A DNA stretch of 64,000 nt. It comes from an uncultured Pseudomonadales bacterium. GTDB lineage: Bacteria > Pseudomonadota > Gammaproteobacteria > Pseudomonadales > Pseudohongiellaceae. Under the pieces are notes generated by a model. It made no database searches. It saw only the letters and a program-made list of their open reading frames with translations, and had not been told where the DNA came from. Positions 36,706 to 46,470 of the stretch are shown here, piece after piece; the stretch's first letter is position 1; each line of letters starts with the position of its first letter. Position numbers and translations under genes: made by a program. The stretch covers positions 33,239-97,238 of the forward strand of contig CALSUH010000027.1 in assembly GCA_943789485.1 (NCBI GenBank), given 5' to 3'.

Positions 36706-37695
36706 ATGGCAGAAAAAAATTTAGGTCTCACAGATATCAAGCTCACTCAGATTGGTTTGGGCTGCATGGGTCTCTCCGAATTCTACGGACCTCCAACCGA
36801 AGAGTCGGCTGCCATAAATCTTCTACACGAAGCTATCGATCTGGGTGTGAATCACTTCGACACTGCAGAAGGCTACGGAGTTGGCCGCAACGAGGCCTTA
36901 TTAGGTAAGGCCTTCTTTGATAGACGCGACAAAGTTCGCATCGCTACGAAGTTTGGTTTCCTGCGCGACCCTGATACAGGCGCGCCGCTAGGCTTGGATG
37001 GCTCTAAGGAAAATTGTAGAAAGGCTGTGGAAGGGTCTCTCAATCGACTGCAAACTGATCACATCGATCTTTATTACCTGCATAGAGTCGATCCCAATAC
37101 ACCCATTGAAGAAACTGTCACCGAGATGGCAAAACTCGTGGCCGAGGGAAAAGTTGGCGCAATAGGTCTATCGGAGGTATCCGGCGCCACCTTACGCCGC
37201 GCGCAAGCCATACACCCTATAACGGCGGTGCAGTCCGAATATTCGATCTTCAGCCGCAAGATTGAAGAAGATGTGTTGCCTATCTGTCGGGAAATAGGCG
37301 CCAGCCTTGTAGCCTACTCCCCATTAGGTCGCGGCATGCTCACTGGCAGCTTCAAACGCGACAGCAAAATTTCTGAGACCGATTTCCGAGGATCCATGCA
37401 ACCTCGCTTTAGCGGCGATGCCTATTCTGCAAACCTGATACTGGTCGACAAGATACTGGATCTAGGCAAATCACTAGACATCAGCGCTGCTGAAATTGCC
37501 TTGGCCTGGGTAGTAGCGAAGCAAGATAATGTCTTGCCGATTGCCGGCACCACGAAGCTTGCCAACCTAAAAACGAATCTTGCCTCGATGGAACTAACCT
37601 TAAGTGCTGACGTGATAGCCTCACTGGATGAGCTAGCCGACCAGGTTGAAGGCACTAGATACAACGCACAGGGCATGCAGATAGTTGATGCCTAA
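36706..37695 (+). CDS. Aldo/keto reductase
   Basis: 329-aa NADPH-dependent (beta/alpha)8 aldo/keto reductase of the AKR13-like/YakC group. The catalytic tetrad is visible: Asp and Tyr in NHFDTAEGYGVGRNE, Lys in VRIATKFGF, His in YYLHRVDPNTP. IGLSEVSGATLRRAQ, AVQSEYSIFSR and PIAGTTKLANLKTN form the cofactor and substrate edges. Substrate unknown, probably small aldehydes or ketones. It lies 54 bp after acsA and may be read through from it. Confidence 0.92.
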   Translation: MAEKNLGLTDIKLTQIGLGCMGLSEFYGPPTEESAAINLLHEAIDLGVNHFDTAEGYGVGRNEALLGKAFFDRRDKVRIATKFGFLRDPDTGAPLGLDGSKENCRKAVEGSLNRLQTDHIDLYYLHRVDPNTPIEETVTEMAKLVAEGKVGAIGLSEVSGATLRRAQAIHPITAVQSEYSIFSRKIEEDVLPICREIGASLVAYSPLGRGMLTGSFKRDSKISETDFRGSMQPRFSGDAYSANLILVDKILDLGKSLDISAAEIALAWVVAKQDNVLPIAGTTKLANLKTNLASMELTLSADVIASLDELADQVEGTRYNAQGMQIVDA

Positions 37696-37774
37696 GCTAC
37701 GTGGATGCTAATGACAGTCATTTCAGTAGTGCAGTTGAAATGCAACAAGTAGTCACGGTTGCTGTCTAACTCTG

Positions 37775-37798
37775 ATAGTTGGAGCTATAGTTGGAGCT
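37775..37798. repeat. 12-bp tandem direct repeat, two copies
   Basis: ATAGTTGGAGCT occurs twice head to tail (37775-37786, 37787-37798), followed by a degenerate third unit ATAGCTGCTGCT. It lies in the 222-bp gap before the DUF58 operon; no function is evident. Confidence 0.5.
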
Positions 37799-37917
37799 AT
37801 AGCTGCTGCTATTGGGTGTAAGATTAGCCGTGGCGTTCAGGTCCTATTCAACGGGCTTAGCTAGAGCGCCCTAGCTAAGTATCACGCCATTATGCTCAGC
37901 TAACTCGCAAACCATTC

Positions 37918-39246
37918 ATGCTATCCGGACTTCAAATTCAATTTAATCCCAACAGTTCATTACTGATATCTCTGAGTAGGCGTTTGATCGCGCTGTTTCC
38001 CCTCACGCTGCAGGGGTTAATAACATTGCTATTAACAGCCTATGCTCTGCAAGTGTACGGCTATGGCGCGATGGACTTAGTCGTTTTCTCTCTAGCTATC
38101 TGTGCTCTAGCTATCCTAATATTTAGCCTATTCTGCTGTGTTGTTAGCGGCGTGTTTATTCAACGTCGAGTGCGGATAAGCCTCGATCAACTCGCCAGTA
38201 GCATCGAGCCGATAAAGGTCGAAGCCGGCTATCCGAATGAAACCGGTTTCCTTCTTCGCGCACTTAATTACTTCCCTTTGGTCAAACTCAGCTGGCGAGT
38301 AATCTATCCCGACTTCATAGAGACAAGAATTCGTGTTACCGCCGATGGCAAGCTTTGTGAGGAAATCGTCCCAGAGAAGCGCTGTAAGACAGAACACGTT
38401 ACGCGCTTGTTTACAGTATCCGATGTGCTCGGTTTCTGTCGTTATTCCTGGCAACAGAAACAGAACATCTCCTGCAGCGCATTACCAAAAATCAACACAG
38501 TAAAACCTCTACCGCTCCTGCGCTCGTTAACTGCGGAGGATGGCATACCAAATCCCTCCGGTGATCCCGATGGCGACCGCATGGAAATCCGCCCTTATGT
38601 GCCAGGGGACTCGGTGCGCAATATCATGTGGAAAGTGTACGCTCGCAACCGACAATTAAACGTTAGACTCGCCGAAAAGAGCGTCTTCCACAGTCATCGC
38701 ACTGTCGCCTATCTGTTAAGCAGCGACAACGATGAAGCCGCTGCCGCCGTCGCCCGCGTTGCATTAGAGACAGGCGCACTAGGTGACGACTGGGCTTTCT
38801 CTGCCGATGGCTCCGAGATACCCGCGAACACGCTTCCCGCTGCGCTAGATGCCATTGCAAAATCCAGAGCTATCGATAAACCACTAGGCTATGGTCTCGA
38901 TGAGTTCTTAACAAAAAGCGCGGGTCAGGCCGGTGCGCACTGCATCGTATTTGCGGCAGCAGAATTAGCCCCTTGGTTTGAACAACTAAAGAAAACAATC
39001 TCTCGTTTTCCCGGTCGTTTCTCCCTAGTACTCGCAACCGACGGATTCAATGAAACCGAACAGCTGAAACTGTGGCAACGTCTCTTATTGCAAGATGATC
39101 CAACAAGAGATAATGGTAACGAACTTGGGGGCTCCAGAGCCGATTTACTTAAGTTATTGACCGCTCTGGGGCAACTAGTAGAATCAACCGTAGTCGTGGA
39201 CCGAAAAACAGGACTTAGTTTCGATCAGAATCTTAAAAAAGTATAA
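37918..39246 (+). CDS. DUF58 domain protein
   Basis: 442 aa with two N-terminal membrane segments (about 22-45 and 55-80) followed by an extended beta domain and the DUF58 core. The family motif is clear: RPYVPGDSVRNIMWKVYARN then LNVRLAEK (about 224-252). DUF58 proteins are encoded with MoxR ATPases and TgpA-like transglutaminases across bacteria and probably act as membrane adaptors or chaperone clients. It is the first gene of a four-gene operon; the next gene follows after 39 bp. Confidence 0.9.
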   Translation: MLSGLQIQFNPNSSLLISLSRRLIALFPLTLQGLITLLLTAYALQVYGYGAMDLVVFSLAICALAILIFSLFCCVVSGVFIQRRVRISLDQLASSIEPIKVEAGYPNETGFLLRALNYFPLVKLSWRVIYPDFIETRIRVTADGKLCEEIVPEKRCKTEHVTRLFTVSDVLGFCRYSWQQKQNISCSALPKINTVKPLPLLRSLTAEDGIPNPSGDPDGDRMEIRPYVPGDSVRNIMWKVYARNRQLNVRLAEKSVFHSHRTVAYLLSSDNDEAAAAVARVALETGALGDDWAFSADGSEIPANTLPAALDAIAKSRAIDKPLGYGLDEFLTKSAGQAGAHCIVFAAAELAPWFEQLKKTISRFPGRFSLVLATDGFNETEQLKLWQRLLLQDDPTRDNGNELGGSRADLLKLLTALGQLVESTVVVDRKTGLSFDQNLKKV

Positions 39247-39285
39247 CTTATTGATTATTAAGCAGTTATAAATCGAGCACTTACA

Positions 39286-41442
39286 ATGACGCTGAACAGA
39301 ACAAGCAACAAGGCAGCAAAGACAAGGCATTTCTTGCCGACTAGTCTGCGCGCGGCAATTATAGCCAGTAGCTATTGGGTGCTAAGCCTGTCCCTAACCG
39401 TCGTCAGCGGTTCCGTCGCCTCCTTCATTGGCTGCCTGTTCGCCTGTTATTTGATCGACCTTGGCATTCATCGATCCCCCTTAAAGCGACTACGCACCTT
39501 CACCATTAATTCAATGAGTCTAAGCTTTCTACTCGTGGGTCTATGGCTCGCATCACTCGTCACTAGCACCTCGCTGCTCTCGAGTTTTGCTTCACCGATG
39601 TTCTCTTACAACACCGGCGAGTTCATCAGGTGGTTTGCAATCAGCGCCTCACTCACAGTTTTCTTGCGCGTCCTCGCACAGCGCACAAACTATGGCGCCG
39701 TCATTGAAATACTTTTTGTCGCTATAGCCTTTGTTATAACCCTGTCTGCACATCGCAATGGCATGATCCATCGCCCCTTCCTTATCGGTGACTATGCGTT
39801 GACCCGAGGCATTGATCCCTCCTCGATTCTAATGGCATTCGGATGCGGCGCAGTTCTTTCCCTCGCTGCTCTGCTAATGATCGAGAATAACCATCGTCGC
39901 CTGCCCTATCACTTTACCGTTCTCGGGCTCCTGTGTTTCTCGCTGCTTTTTTATGTCCGTCTATTTGGGCTGCCGACACCACAGTTAACAGACGATCTGG
40001 GGCTGACTGGGCAAGAACAGGCAGGCAATGGTACTCAGCGTGAGAATCCGTTCAGAGATAGCGAAAACAATGCTGATGACAAAGAGGCGCCGGTAGCGGT
40101 CGTCGTTTTTCGGGATGACTATGAACCCTTAAACGGCTCCTACTATTTTCGCGAATCAGCATACTCCCAGTTCAATGGCACCCTGCTCGACTTTACGACA
40201 CGCAGCGACATGGACCAGGACCTGATCAAGAACTTCACAAACTCGCGCATCGAGACCAATCAACCACCCAAGGCCGAAAATCAGCGCACCCCAGTTCGTG
40301 CCAGTATCGGCATGCTGATCTCGCATCGCACACCGTTTGGCCTAGAGAGCCCGATCGCCTATCAGAACACAGCGAACCCGAACAACCTGCGCTTTAAGCG
40401 AACCTATGACACCTACTCGCAAGCGCCAAAGTATGACTTCAACTACCTACTCGGTCGCGACCTTGGCAGAGCCGATTGGTCGCAGGAGGTCTGGGATGAA
40501 TACCTAGAACTTCCCGACGACCCACGTTACAAAGAACTCGCCGAGAGCTTGATCGTCGATTTAAAACCCGAGTTCACAGGTGACCCCTTTGCCAAGGCTT
40601 GGGCAATAAAGACTTATTTGGATGAGAGCGGCATCTACAGCCTAAAGAACGAGCATGCCTACGAGACAGACCCGGCCGGCTCCTTCTTATTTGGCGATTT
40701 AACTGGCTACTGCATGCATTTTTCCTTCGCCGCCACCTATATGTTTCGTAGTTTAGGCATTCCGGCTAGAGTAGGCATCGGCTACGCCGTTCCTGCCAGT
40801 AATAAAGCCGGCGGTTCGTCGCTATTGATTCAGGCTGTGCATGGTCATGCCTGGCCTGAAATTTATTTTCGTGACATTGGTTGGGTAATCGTTGACCCGG
40901 CACCACAGCAAACGCTAGTGGATATGACTACCGACCCCCAGAACAACCTACAGCAACTATTGGGCGATATGCTACGCAACGACGCATCTTTCGATGACTT
41001 CCTGCAATCACAGCAAACATCCGCGATAAACCTACAGCTGATTCTAAATGTTCTGTATGCGCTAATTTTAGCAACGCTACTTAGCGCCTATACTGTCAAG
41101 TTCTACCGCAGTTGGATTCCATCCCGAGCGGCGACAGACAAGCAATATCGGCTTAGCTATAGAGCGATGCTAGATCAACTCGCAGCCATTGGCTTGCATC
41201 GACAATTTGGAGAGAGCCGCGAACAGTTTGCCCGACGCGTCCAGGCGGTGGCGCCAAGCATGCAGAAATTAACTAATCAACATCTCGCGCTGGCCTTAGG
41301 CACTCAAGACAAGAACAGTTTTAATGCGGCTAAGTGGGCAGAGCTACGCAGTGCAATCGCACAAGAAATAGGTCGCAATACACGGACTTGGAAACGAGTC
41401 GTCGCCTGGATCAATCCTTTTTCCTGGCTACTCAGCAAATAA
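39286..41442 (+). CDS. TgpA-like membrane transglutaminase domain protein
   Basis: 718-aa inner-membrane protein. There are several N-terminal membrane helices (to about residue 230), a large periplasmic transglutaminase-core domain, and a last membrane helix (about 585-605) with a cytoplasmic tail. The catalytic triad looks intact: Cys about 476 in TGYCMHFSFAATYMFRS, His about 522 in VHGHAWPEIYF and Asp about 537 in VIVDPAPQQ. Pseudomonas TgpA, with the same layout, is essential for viability and its acceptor is unknown. It is encoded between DUF58 and MoxR, as in related operons. Confidence 0.9.
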   Translation: MTLNRTSNKAAKTRHFLPTSLRAAIIASSYWVLSLSLTVVSGSVASFIGCLFACYLIDLGIHRSPLKRLRTFTINSMSLSFLLVGLWLASLVTSTSLLSSFASPMFSYNTGEFIRWFAISASLTVFLRVLAQRTNYGAVIEILFVAIAFVITLSAHRNGMIHRPFLIGDYALTRGIDPSSILMAFGCGAVLSLAALLMIENNHRRLPYHFTVLGLLCFSLLFYVRLFGLPTPQLTDDLGLTGQEQAGNGTQRENPFRDSENNADDKEAPVAVVVFRDDYEPLNGSYYFRESAYSQFNGTLLDFTTRSDMDQDLIKNFTNSRIETNQPPKAENQRTPVRASIGMLISHRTPFGLESPIAYQNTANPNNLRFKRTYDTYSQAPKYDFNYLLGRDLGRADWSQEVWDEYLELPDDPRYKELAESLIVDLKPEFTGDPFAKAWAIKTYLDESGIYSLKNEHAYETDPAGSFLFGDLTGYCMHFSFAATYMFRSLGIPARVGIGYAVPASNKAGGSSLLIQAVHGHAWPEIYFRDIGWVIVDPAPQQTLVDMTTDPQNNLQQLLGDMLRNDASFDDFLQSQQTSAINLQLILNVLYALILATLLSAYTVKFYRSWIPSRAATDKQYRLSYRAMLDQLAAIGLHRQFGESREQFARRVQAVAPSMQKLTNQHLALALGTQDKNSFNAAKWAELRSAIAQEIGRNTRTWKRVVAWINPFSWLLSK

Positions 41443-41496
41443 TCTTAGTAACTCTTTAACAACGACCCGAACCCGTACAAAGAAGTGGAGTAAACT

Positions 41497-42552
41497 ATGA
41501 CAGACAGTATCACCGAAGTAGCTGAGCCAATGGGCCTCAGCGATACTGAGGCAGTAAGCAGCAATACTCAAATCGACGCCGCCGTTGATGTAGTAAATAG
41601 ACTGAGCGCTGCCGTAAAGCAGCAGGTTCTGGGCCGCGATGATGTTATCGAACTAACCCTCATCGCTTTAATCGCTGACGGGCATGTTCTGCTCGAGGAT
41701 TTTCCTGGCTCCGGTAAAACCACATTAGCAAAAGCGCTGGGCGAAGCAATCGTCGACGATGGCAGCAACAAGAATCGCGCCGACTTCATCCTACCCTTCC
41801 GCCGCATTCAATTTACTCCAGACTTACTGCCTTCAGATGTCACCGGCGTACCGGTATTCGATAGCAACAGCAACGCTTTCCACTTCCGACATGGCCCTCT
41901 GTTTGCCCATGTAGTTCTCGCAGATGAGATCAACAGAACTTCACCAAAAGTGCAGTCCGCTATGCTCGAAGCAATGGGCGAGAAACAAGTTACCGTAGAC
42001 AACGAAACCTACCCGCTCGATGCACTTTTCTTCGTTATTGCCACGCAGAACCCGCTTGACCTCGTAGGCACTTACCCACTGCCCACTCCACAACTCGATC
42101 GCTTCCTTTTTAAGATAACGATGCAGCATATCGATCGTAAATCTGAATTAGATGTTCTGGACACGTACAAACAGCGAAGAGATCTAACAGCGGATAAAAT
42201 TACAGTTACTCGCGATGAAGTCTTGTTCGCCAGGGAGCAGATCGACGCAGCAGTCACAATTAGCGGCAGCATCAAATCCGCACTCGTCGATATTTCCAGA
42301 AACCTGCGCGAGGACGAACGAGTGCTTCAAGGAAACTCCACACGCAGCATGGTACTCATGCTGCCAGCCCTGCAAGTCGCGGCCGCACTGCGTGGTCGCG
42401 ACTACGTGAGTGCCGAGGATATTGAACTACTACTACCCAGAGTTCTAGGCCATCGTATTGAGCTGGCTCCGGGTGTGGCAGACCTGAACAAGGTACTCAT
42501 CGATTGCATGCGCGGGCCCATGGAACAGTTAGCCAGAGGCACGCTAGCCTAA
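41497..42552 (+). CDS. MoxR family AAA+ ATPase
   Basis: 351-aa cytosolic AAA+ ATPase of the MoxR/AAA_3 group, thought to remodel or activate metal- or cofactor-dependent complexes. Features are Walker A EDFPGSGKTTLAKALGE, RIQFTPDLLPSDVTGVPVF, Walker B VVLADEINRTSPKVQSAMLEAMGE, sensor 1 VIATQNPLDLVGTYPLPTPQLDRF and the C-terminal lid with VSAEDIELLLPRVLGHRIEL. The stop codon overlaps the start of the next gene (TAATG), indicating translational coupling. It usually precedes DUF58; here it is third. Confidence 0.95.
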   Translation: MTDSITEVAEPMGLSDTEAVSSNTQIDAAVDVVNRLSAAVKQQVLGRDDVIELTLIALIADGHVLLEDFPGSGKTTLAKALGEAIVDDGSNKNRADFILPFRRIQFTPDLLPSDVTGVPVFDSNSNAFHFRHGPLFAHVVLADEINRTSPKVQSAMLEAMGEKQVTVDNETYPLDALFFVIATQNPLDLVGTYPLPTPQLDRFLFKITMQHIDRKSELDVLDTYKQRRDLTADKITVTRDEVLFAREQIDAAVTISGSIKSALVDISRNLREDERVLQGNSTRSMVLMLPALQVAAALRGRDYVSAEDIELLLPRVLGHRIELAPGVADLNKVLIDCMRGPMEQLARGTLA

Positions 42553-44618
42553 TGCACAATCCGAAACCTAGAATGTGGCCACGACGGACAGTCGCGAGTC
42601 TCAGCTTGGTTACGATTTTCATAGCCTCTTGCAATGTCTCTGCCCAAGACGACAGTCCTCTTTCGCTAGAAAGCATCGAGATACCTCAGACTCAGCGCCA
42701 ACTCTGTTTTGGCTTTACCGATGTTAGCGACACGAACGCCCTCGCCGTCTGCGATGCATTAGATCTCGATCTGAATGTTAAGGCTCGCGAGCTGAGCGAG
42801 CAGTGGGTGCGCCAAGAACCGAACTCCCCCGGCGCGCAGTTTGCTCTTGCAGAAGTCCTGCTAACCATCGAAGGCAATATGCCTAGAGCGCTTTTTCACC
42901 TCAACAGTGCGGAGCAACTCACCAACTACAACGATCTCCCAGAGGCGTTAGAATCAGGAAATCTGCAATGGCACTACCTGACACTGAGCCAACTGTCCTA
43001 TGTACACCAACTCATGGGCGACCAGATTCTCTCACTGGAATACCTAGACAAAGTCGAAGAAGTCTACGGACAAGACATGGAGTCATTTCGCGGCTGGCCA
43101 CTAATTAAGCTCAAGCAATACGATGCCGCTCGTGAGAGTGCAAACACGGTTCTACAAAATAGCGACAACGAGCGGGAACGCGCGCGCGCCTGGAACACTA
43201 TTTGCGCGGCCAACTTGGCAAGCCTACAACCTATCGAGTCCTTGACCGCCTGCGATCGCGCCGTTAGTGAGGATGAAAATTTCGCTGATTCGGTGAGCGA
43301 CTACGACACGGTCTACCTAAGCAATGCCTCGGAAGTTGCGCTAAGCCTATTACGAATGGATGAGGCAGAAGAATATCTCAACCGTGCGACTCGCTACCTA
43401 AACGCAGATAGCGTGGCAAACCCCTGGATCTATAAACTCTACCTGCTAATGAATCAGGGTCGCTTTGATGAATCCCGCGAGGCACTCGATCGCATGCTGG
43501 TTTGGCGCGAAGCGCAGGAACCCATAGTCAACGTAATGAATCGCGCTGAACACTTTCTCGTTACAGCGAGCTTCTTCTTGCTCGCCGGCTATAGCGAGGA
43601 CGCAATCAAACTCACCACAACAGCATTGAATCAACCTGATCGGAATGGCTCTTATAGCGCTGACGACGCACAGAAAGACTCCATGGCCGCTCTGATCAAC
43701 ATGATGGCCAACCGGCTCGAGTATCAGATCCAACTGGAGAAGATCGCCACGATGGATTTCTTAGATTCCCTGTCTGCACGCGCTGATGCACTGAGTTTTC
43801 AGGTCAATGCGTGGCGTTCGGAGCGTCGCGCTGCTGCACTGTTCGCCGAATTCGATGTACTGCAGAATCGACTGCGCCCCTACGCACCTTTAGATGTACA
43901 TATCCCCGAATGGATCGAACCTGAAATCGTCGGCAGTATCGGCACCGGAGTCATGAGTAACATTATTGAGCAAGCGAATAGCAACGGGGCCTTTATGCTC
44001 AATGCCGGCTACTATCATTCCTACAAGGCAGAGGTTGCCGCGCTAGACAATGATCGCGATGCCGTTATGCGCGAAGGCGCTGCAGCTTTAAACCAATTGC
44101 CAGCAGCGGAGGTCTTGCTTCGCGCACGCTTAGCCGCACAAATGGGCAAGGTCGCCTGGCGTAACAATGACTATTCGCAGGCACTAAGCCTGTTTGAAAA
44201 CGCCTACCTCCAAGACCCCAGCATACTGCGCCGCCTAGCCATAAGCTTGCCGGTAGATATAACAAACGACGGAACTGAATTTTCTGAACAAGTCGCAGAC
44301 TACCTGGCCGATTCGCCGCGTTTTTCCCAAGACGTAAATGGAATGAACTTGGAGGTGAGCACCGCTCCCGATCTAACGATATGCCTTAAAACAAGAACAG
44401 GCACCATCCTATCGTGCTACACTATAGCCGCTGCCGAAAGTGAAAGCAGCAAGTGGAATGCTCAACAACTGACGCAAATGTTTCATACCCAAACCTTCGG
44501 TTTAGGCTTTGAGATTAGTCAAGCTCAGCGTTCTATCCTGATGGGATCAAGCGTCATCCTCAGCTCGCAAAACGATCGTTCTCTGCAGCGCAATCGGGAA
44601 GCCGTACTGGATCGCTAA
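42552..44618 (+). CDS. Helical-repeat (TPR-like) lipoprotein, unknown function
   Basis: 688 aa beginning MHNPKPRMWPRR with a signal peptide and lipobox FIASC (Cys about 27), so it is lipid-anchored. The body is alpha-helical with TPR-like pairs, for example QFALAEVLLTIEGNMPRALF, TVYLSNASEVALSLLRMDEA and ARLAAQMGKVAWRNNDYSQA. ATG at 42552 overlaps the moxR-like stop. Repeat lipoproteins of this kind are probable scaffolds. Coupling to the DUF58/transglutaminase/MoxR genes suggests all four act on one envelope process. Confidence 0.78.
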   Translation: MHNPKPRMWPRRTVASLSLVTIFIASCNVSAQDDSPLSLESIEIPQTQRQLCFGFTDVSDTNALAVCDALDLDLNVKARELSEQWVRQEPNSPGAQFALAEVLLTIEGNMPRALFHLNSAEQLTNYNDLPEALESGNLQWHYLTLSQLSYVHQLMGDQILSLEYLDKVEEVYGQDMESFRGWPLIKLKQYDAARESANTVLQNSDNERERARAWNTICAANLASLQPIESLTACDRAVSEDENFADSVSDYDTVYLSNASEVALSLLRMDEAEEYLNRATRYLNADSVANPWIYKLYLLMNQGRFDESREALDRMLVWREAQEPIVNVMNRAEHFLVTASFFLLAGYSEDAIKLTTTALNQPDRNGSYSADDAQKDSMAALINMMANRLEYQIQLEKIATMDFLDSLSARADALSFQVNAWRSERRAAALFAEFDVLQNRLRPYAPLDVHIPEWIEPEIVGSIGTGVMSNIIEQANSNGAFMLNAGYYHSYKAEVAALDNDRDAVMREGAAALNQLPAAEVLLRARLAAQMGKVAWRNNDYSQALSLFENAYLQDPSILRRLAISLPVDITNDGTEFSEQVADYLADSPRFSQDVNGMNLEVSTAPDLTICLKTRTGTILSCYTIAAAESESSKWNAQQLTQMFHTQTFGLGFEISQAQRSILMGSSVILSSQNDRSLQRNREAVLDR

Positions 44619-44684
44619 TTCAATACTCGCAGTTTTAAACTGTCAAGATCTCATCAATGTACTTGCCATTGATGGAAAATAGCT

Positions 44685-45884
44685 TTGCCTACTCGCACTT
44701 CATTATCAAAGACACTCATCGTCTTGCTAGCGGCCACATCCGCACTCGGCCCTGCTGCCATGCAGATCTTATTACCTGCCTTGCCGGTAATTAAAGCGAC
44801 CTTTGAAGTAAGTACTGAAGTGGCACAGCTTACCCTCAGCCTCTCGATGCTAGCCATAGCCCTAGGTACGCTATTCTTTGGCCCTGTGTCTGATAAGTAC
44901 GGGCGCAAGCCTGTGATGCTGCTTGGTCTGTCGATCACTCTAGTGGGGTCAATATTCTGTTTCTTGGCGAACACCATCGAACTGCTTATCGCGGGTCGAT
45001 TCATTCAAGCCTTCGGCGCAGCAGTTGGTCTCGTGCTCGCTCGCTCCATAGTGCGCGACGTTTATGCAGCACAGGAGGCTGCACGGGTCATCGCGACACT
45101 AGTCATGGTGATGGTCGTGGCACCCATGCTTTCGCCAGCGCTGGGTGGAGAGTTAATGCTGCGGCTGGGCTGGGAATACGTCTTCGTAGTAATCGCCATC
45201 GCGTGTGTCTTGATCGCTTTGCTACTTATCAAGATCTTGCCAGAAACACTTAAGGAACCGGTACCCTTCAATGGTGTCGCAGCGATGATAGGTAATTACG
45301 CGCTGCTATTTCGATCGCGTGCGTTCTGCGGCTATGCCTTCTGCGTTACTTTCGTATCGGTTCAGTTCTTCAGCTTTATTTCTGCCGCGCCAGAGATCAT
45401 GGTTTCGGTATTGAAGCGCCCGCCGAACGAATACGGATACTACTTTGTAATGATTCCCATCGGATTTATGGCAGGAAACTACTTCGCACGGCACTTCGGG
45501 CGATCGATGGATCTGAACCGCATGATCAGCATAGGCGCAATCATAGGAGTTACAGGGGTTTCTCTGGCAATTGCGCTGCAACTCATGGGCTTTCATCAAC
45601 CTATTGTCCTGTTCGCACCTGTCGCTTTTGCCGTATGCGGCAATGGAATAGCTCTACCCAATGCGCAAGCAGCGGCGATTAATGAATTTCCCAGATTTGC
45701 AGGTAGCGCATCTGGCCTAACAGGCTTTCTACAAATGTTCTTCTCTGCCATCGCCGCGCAAATGGTTGCGGTGATCTTTAACGGAACAGTCTATCCTCTG
45801 CTGATATTAATGCTAACCGCATCGATTCTGTCGCTAATTTGCTTCAATCTGGGCGTGCGAGTCAGTCCGACAGTTTCTGCCTAA
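44685..45884 (+). CDS. Multidrug efflux MFS transporter (Bcr/CflA family)
   Basis: 399-aa, 12-helix proton-coupled drug exporter. The Bcr/CflA pattern is clear: MQILLPALPVIKATFEVS, then LGTLFFGPVSDKYGRKPVMLLGL (motif A, about 60-80), FIQAFGAAVGLVLARSIVRDVY (motif with RD), and APMLSPALGGELMLRLGWEYVF (motif C, antiporter signature). The start is TTG at 44685; the only ATG nearby is in another frame and an in-frame stop lies five codons upstream. It is a single gene, with 66 bp after the preceding operon. Confidence 0.88.
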   Translation: MPTRTSLSKTLIVLLAATSALGPAAMQILLPALPVIKATFEVSTEVAQLTLSLSMLAIALGTLFFGPVSDKYGRKPVMLLGLSITLVGSIFCFLANTIELLIAGRFIQAFGAAVGLVLARSIVRDVYAAQEAARVIATLVMVMVVAPMLSPALGGELMLRLGWEYVFVVIAIACVLIALLLIKILPETLKEPVPFNGVAAMIGNYALLFRSRAFCGYAFCVTFVSVQFFSFISAAPEIMVSVLKRPPNEYGYYFVMIPIGFMAGNYFARHFGRSMDLNRMISIGAIIGVTGVSLAIALQLMGFHQPIVLFAPVAFAVCGNGIALPNAQAAAINEFPRFAGSASGLTGFLQMFFSAIAAQMVAVIFNGTVYPLLILMLTASILSLICFNLGVRVSPTVSA

Positions 45885-45977
45885 TCTATAACGAGAAATA
45901 CTGGCTAGTATCAAGCTTGCTTTCTGCCTATAGCGTTACTCTATTCCTACAAATTGGAGAAGGCGTAATTTTCATCA

Positions 45978-46381
45978 ATGGCCAAACTAGCAAACGAGTC
46001 ATTCGGCCGTTGTTTCCCTAATCTCCGTTTTCTTGCTAGCTGGATGCAGCACGAATTCGGCTGATGTCCCGCTGATAGCGAACCCAGCATCCTTCGACTA
46101 TGTTGACGGTGAAATTACGCTCAAATATACGCCAACTAGCCTTCGAATTGCAGCAACTCGATAGGGCTTTGTTTGACGCTTATCTCGACCGACCCAGCTT
46201 CCAACGTCAGATCGAAGACAGCATCCAAAACATCGAACGCATCGGGAGATATATTCAGGAAACTGTCCTAGCAGTTACGAGCGACCCTGTCCTTAGGGTG
46301 AGGATAGGTTGCATTCAGGAATTTACTGCGGCAAGCAGATATCGAAAATCGAAGGGCACACAGCAGGACCAACTCGCTTGA
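45978..46381 (+). pseudogene. Decayed or frameshifted small lipoprotein gene
   Basis: Three pieces of one protein appear in different frames. MAKLANESFGR starts at 45978 behind GGAG; VVSLISVFLLAGCSTNSADV gives a hydrophobic segment and lipobox in the next frame; LRSNIRQLAFELQQLDRALF onward, to the stop at 46379-46381, is in a third register from about 46110. Joining them gives a plausible lipoprotein of about 130 aa with a helical C-terminal domain. Two single-base indels (near 46010 and 46111) are required. I do not recognise the family; sequencing error is possible. Confidence 0.5.
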
Positions 46382-46440
46382 CTACAACAGACTATTAGTA
46401 GCGACGTGAATTTGTTCCACTAAGCTGCTGCTATGTCTGA

Positions 46441-46470
46441 AAAAATGGCTATCCGAAGATAGCTATTTTT
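46441..46470. terminator. Bidirectional intrinsic terminator
   Basis: AAAAATGGCTATC (46441-46453), loop CGAA, GATAGCTATTTTT (46458-46470): 13-bp stem with one mismatch or wobble and A/T tracts on both sides. It overlaps the stop codon of the leftward redoxin gene and follows the broken lipoprotein gene. Confidence 0.88.

Noticed and set aside
42504..42551. Longer start for the repeat lipoprotein inside the MoxR gene
   Set aside because: The ATG at 42552 overlaps the MoxR stop as TAATG and gives a proper signal peptide with lipobox; the extension would spoil it.
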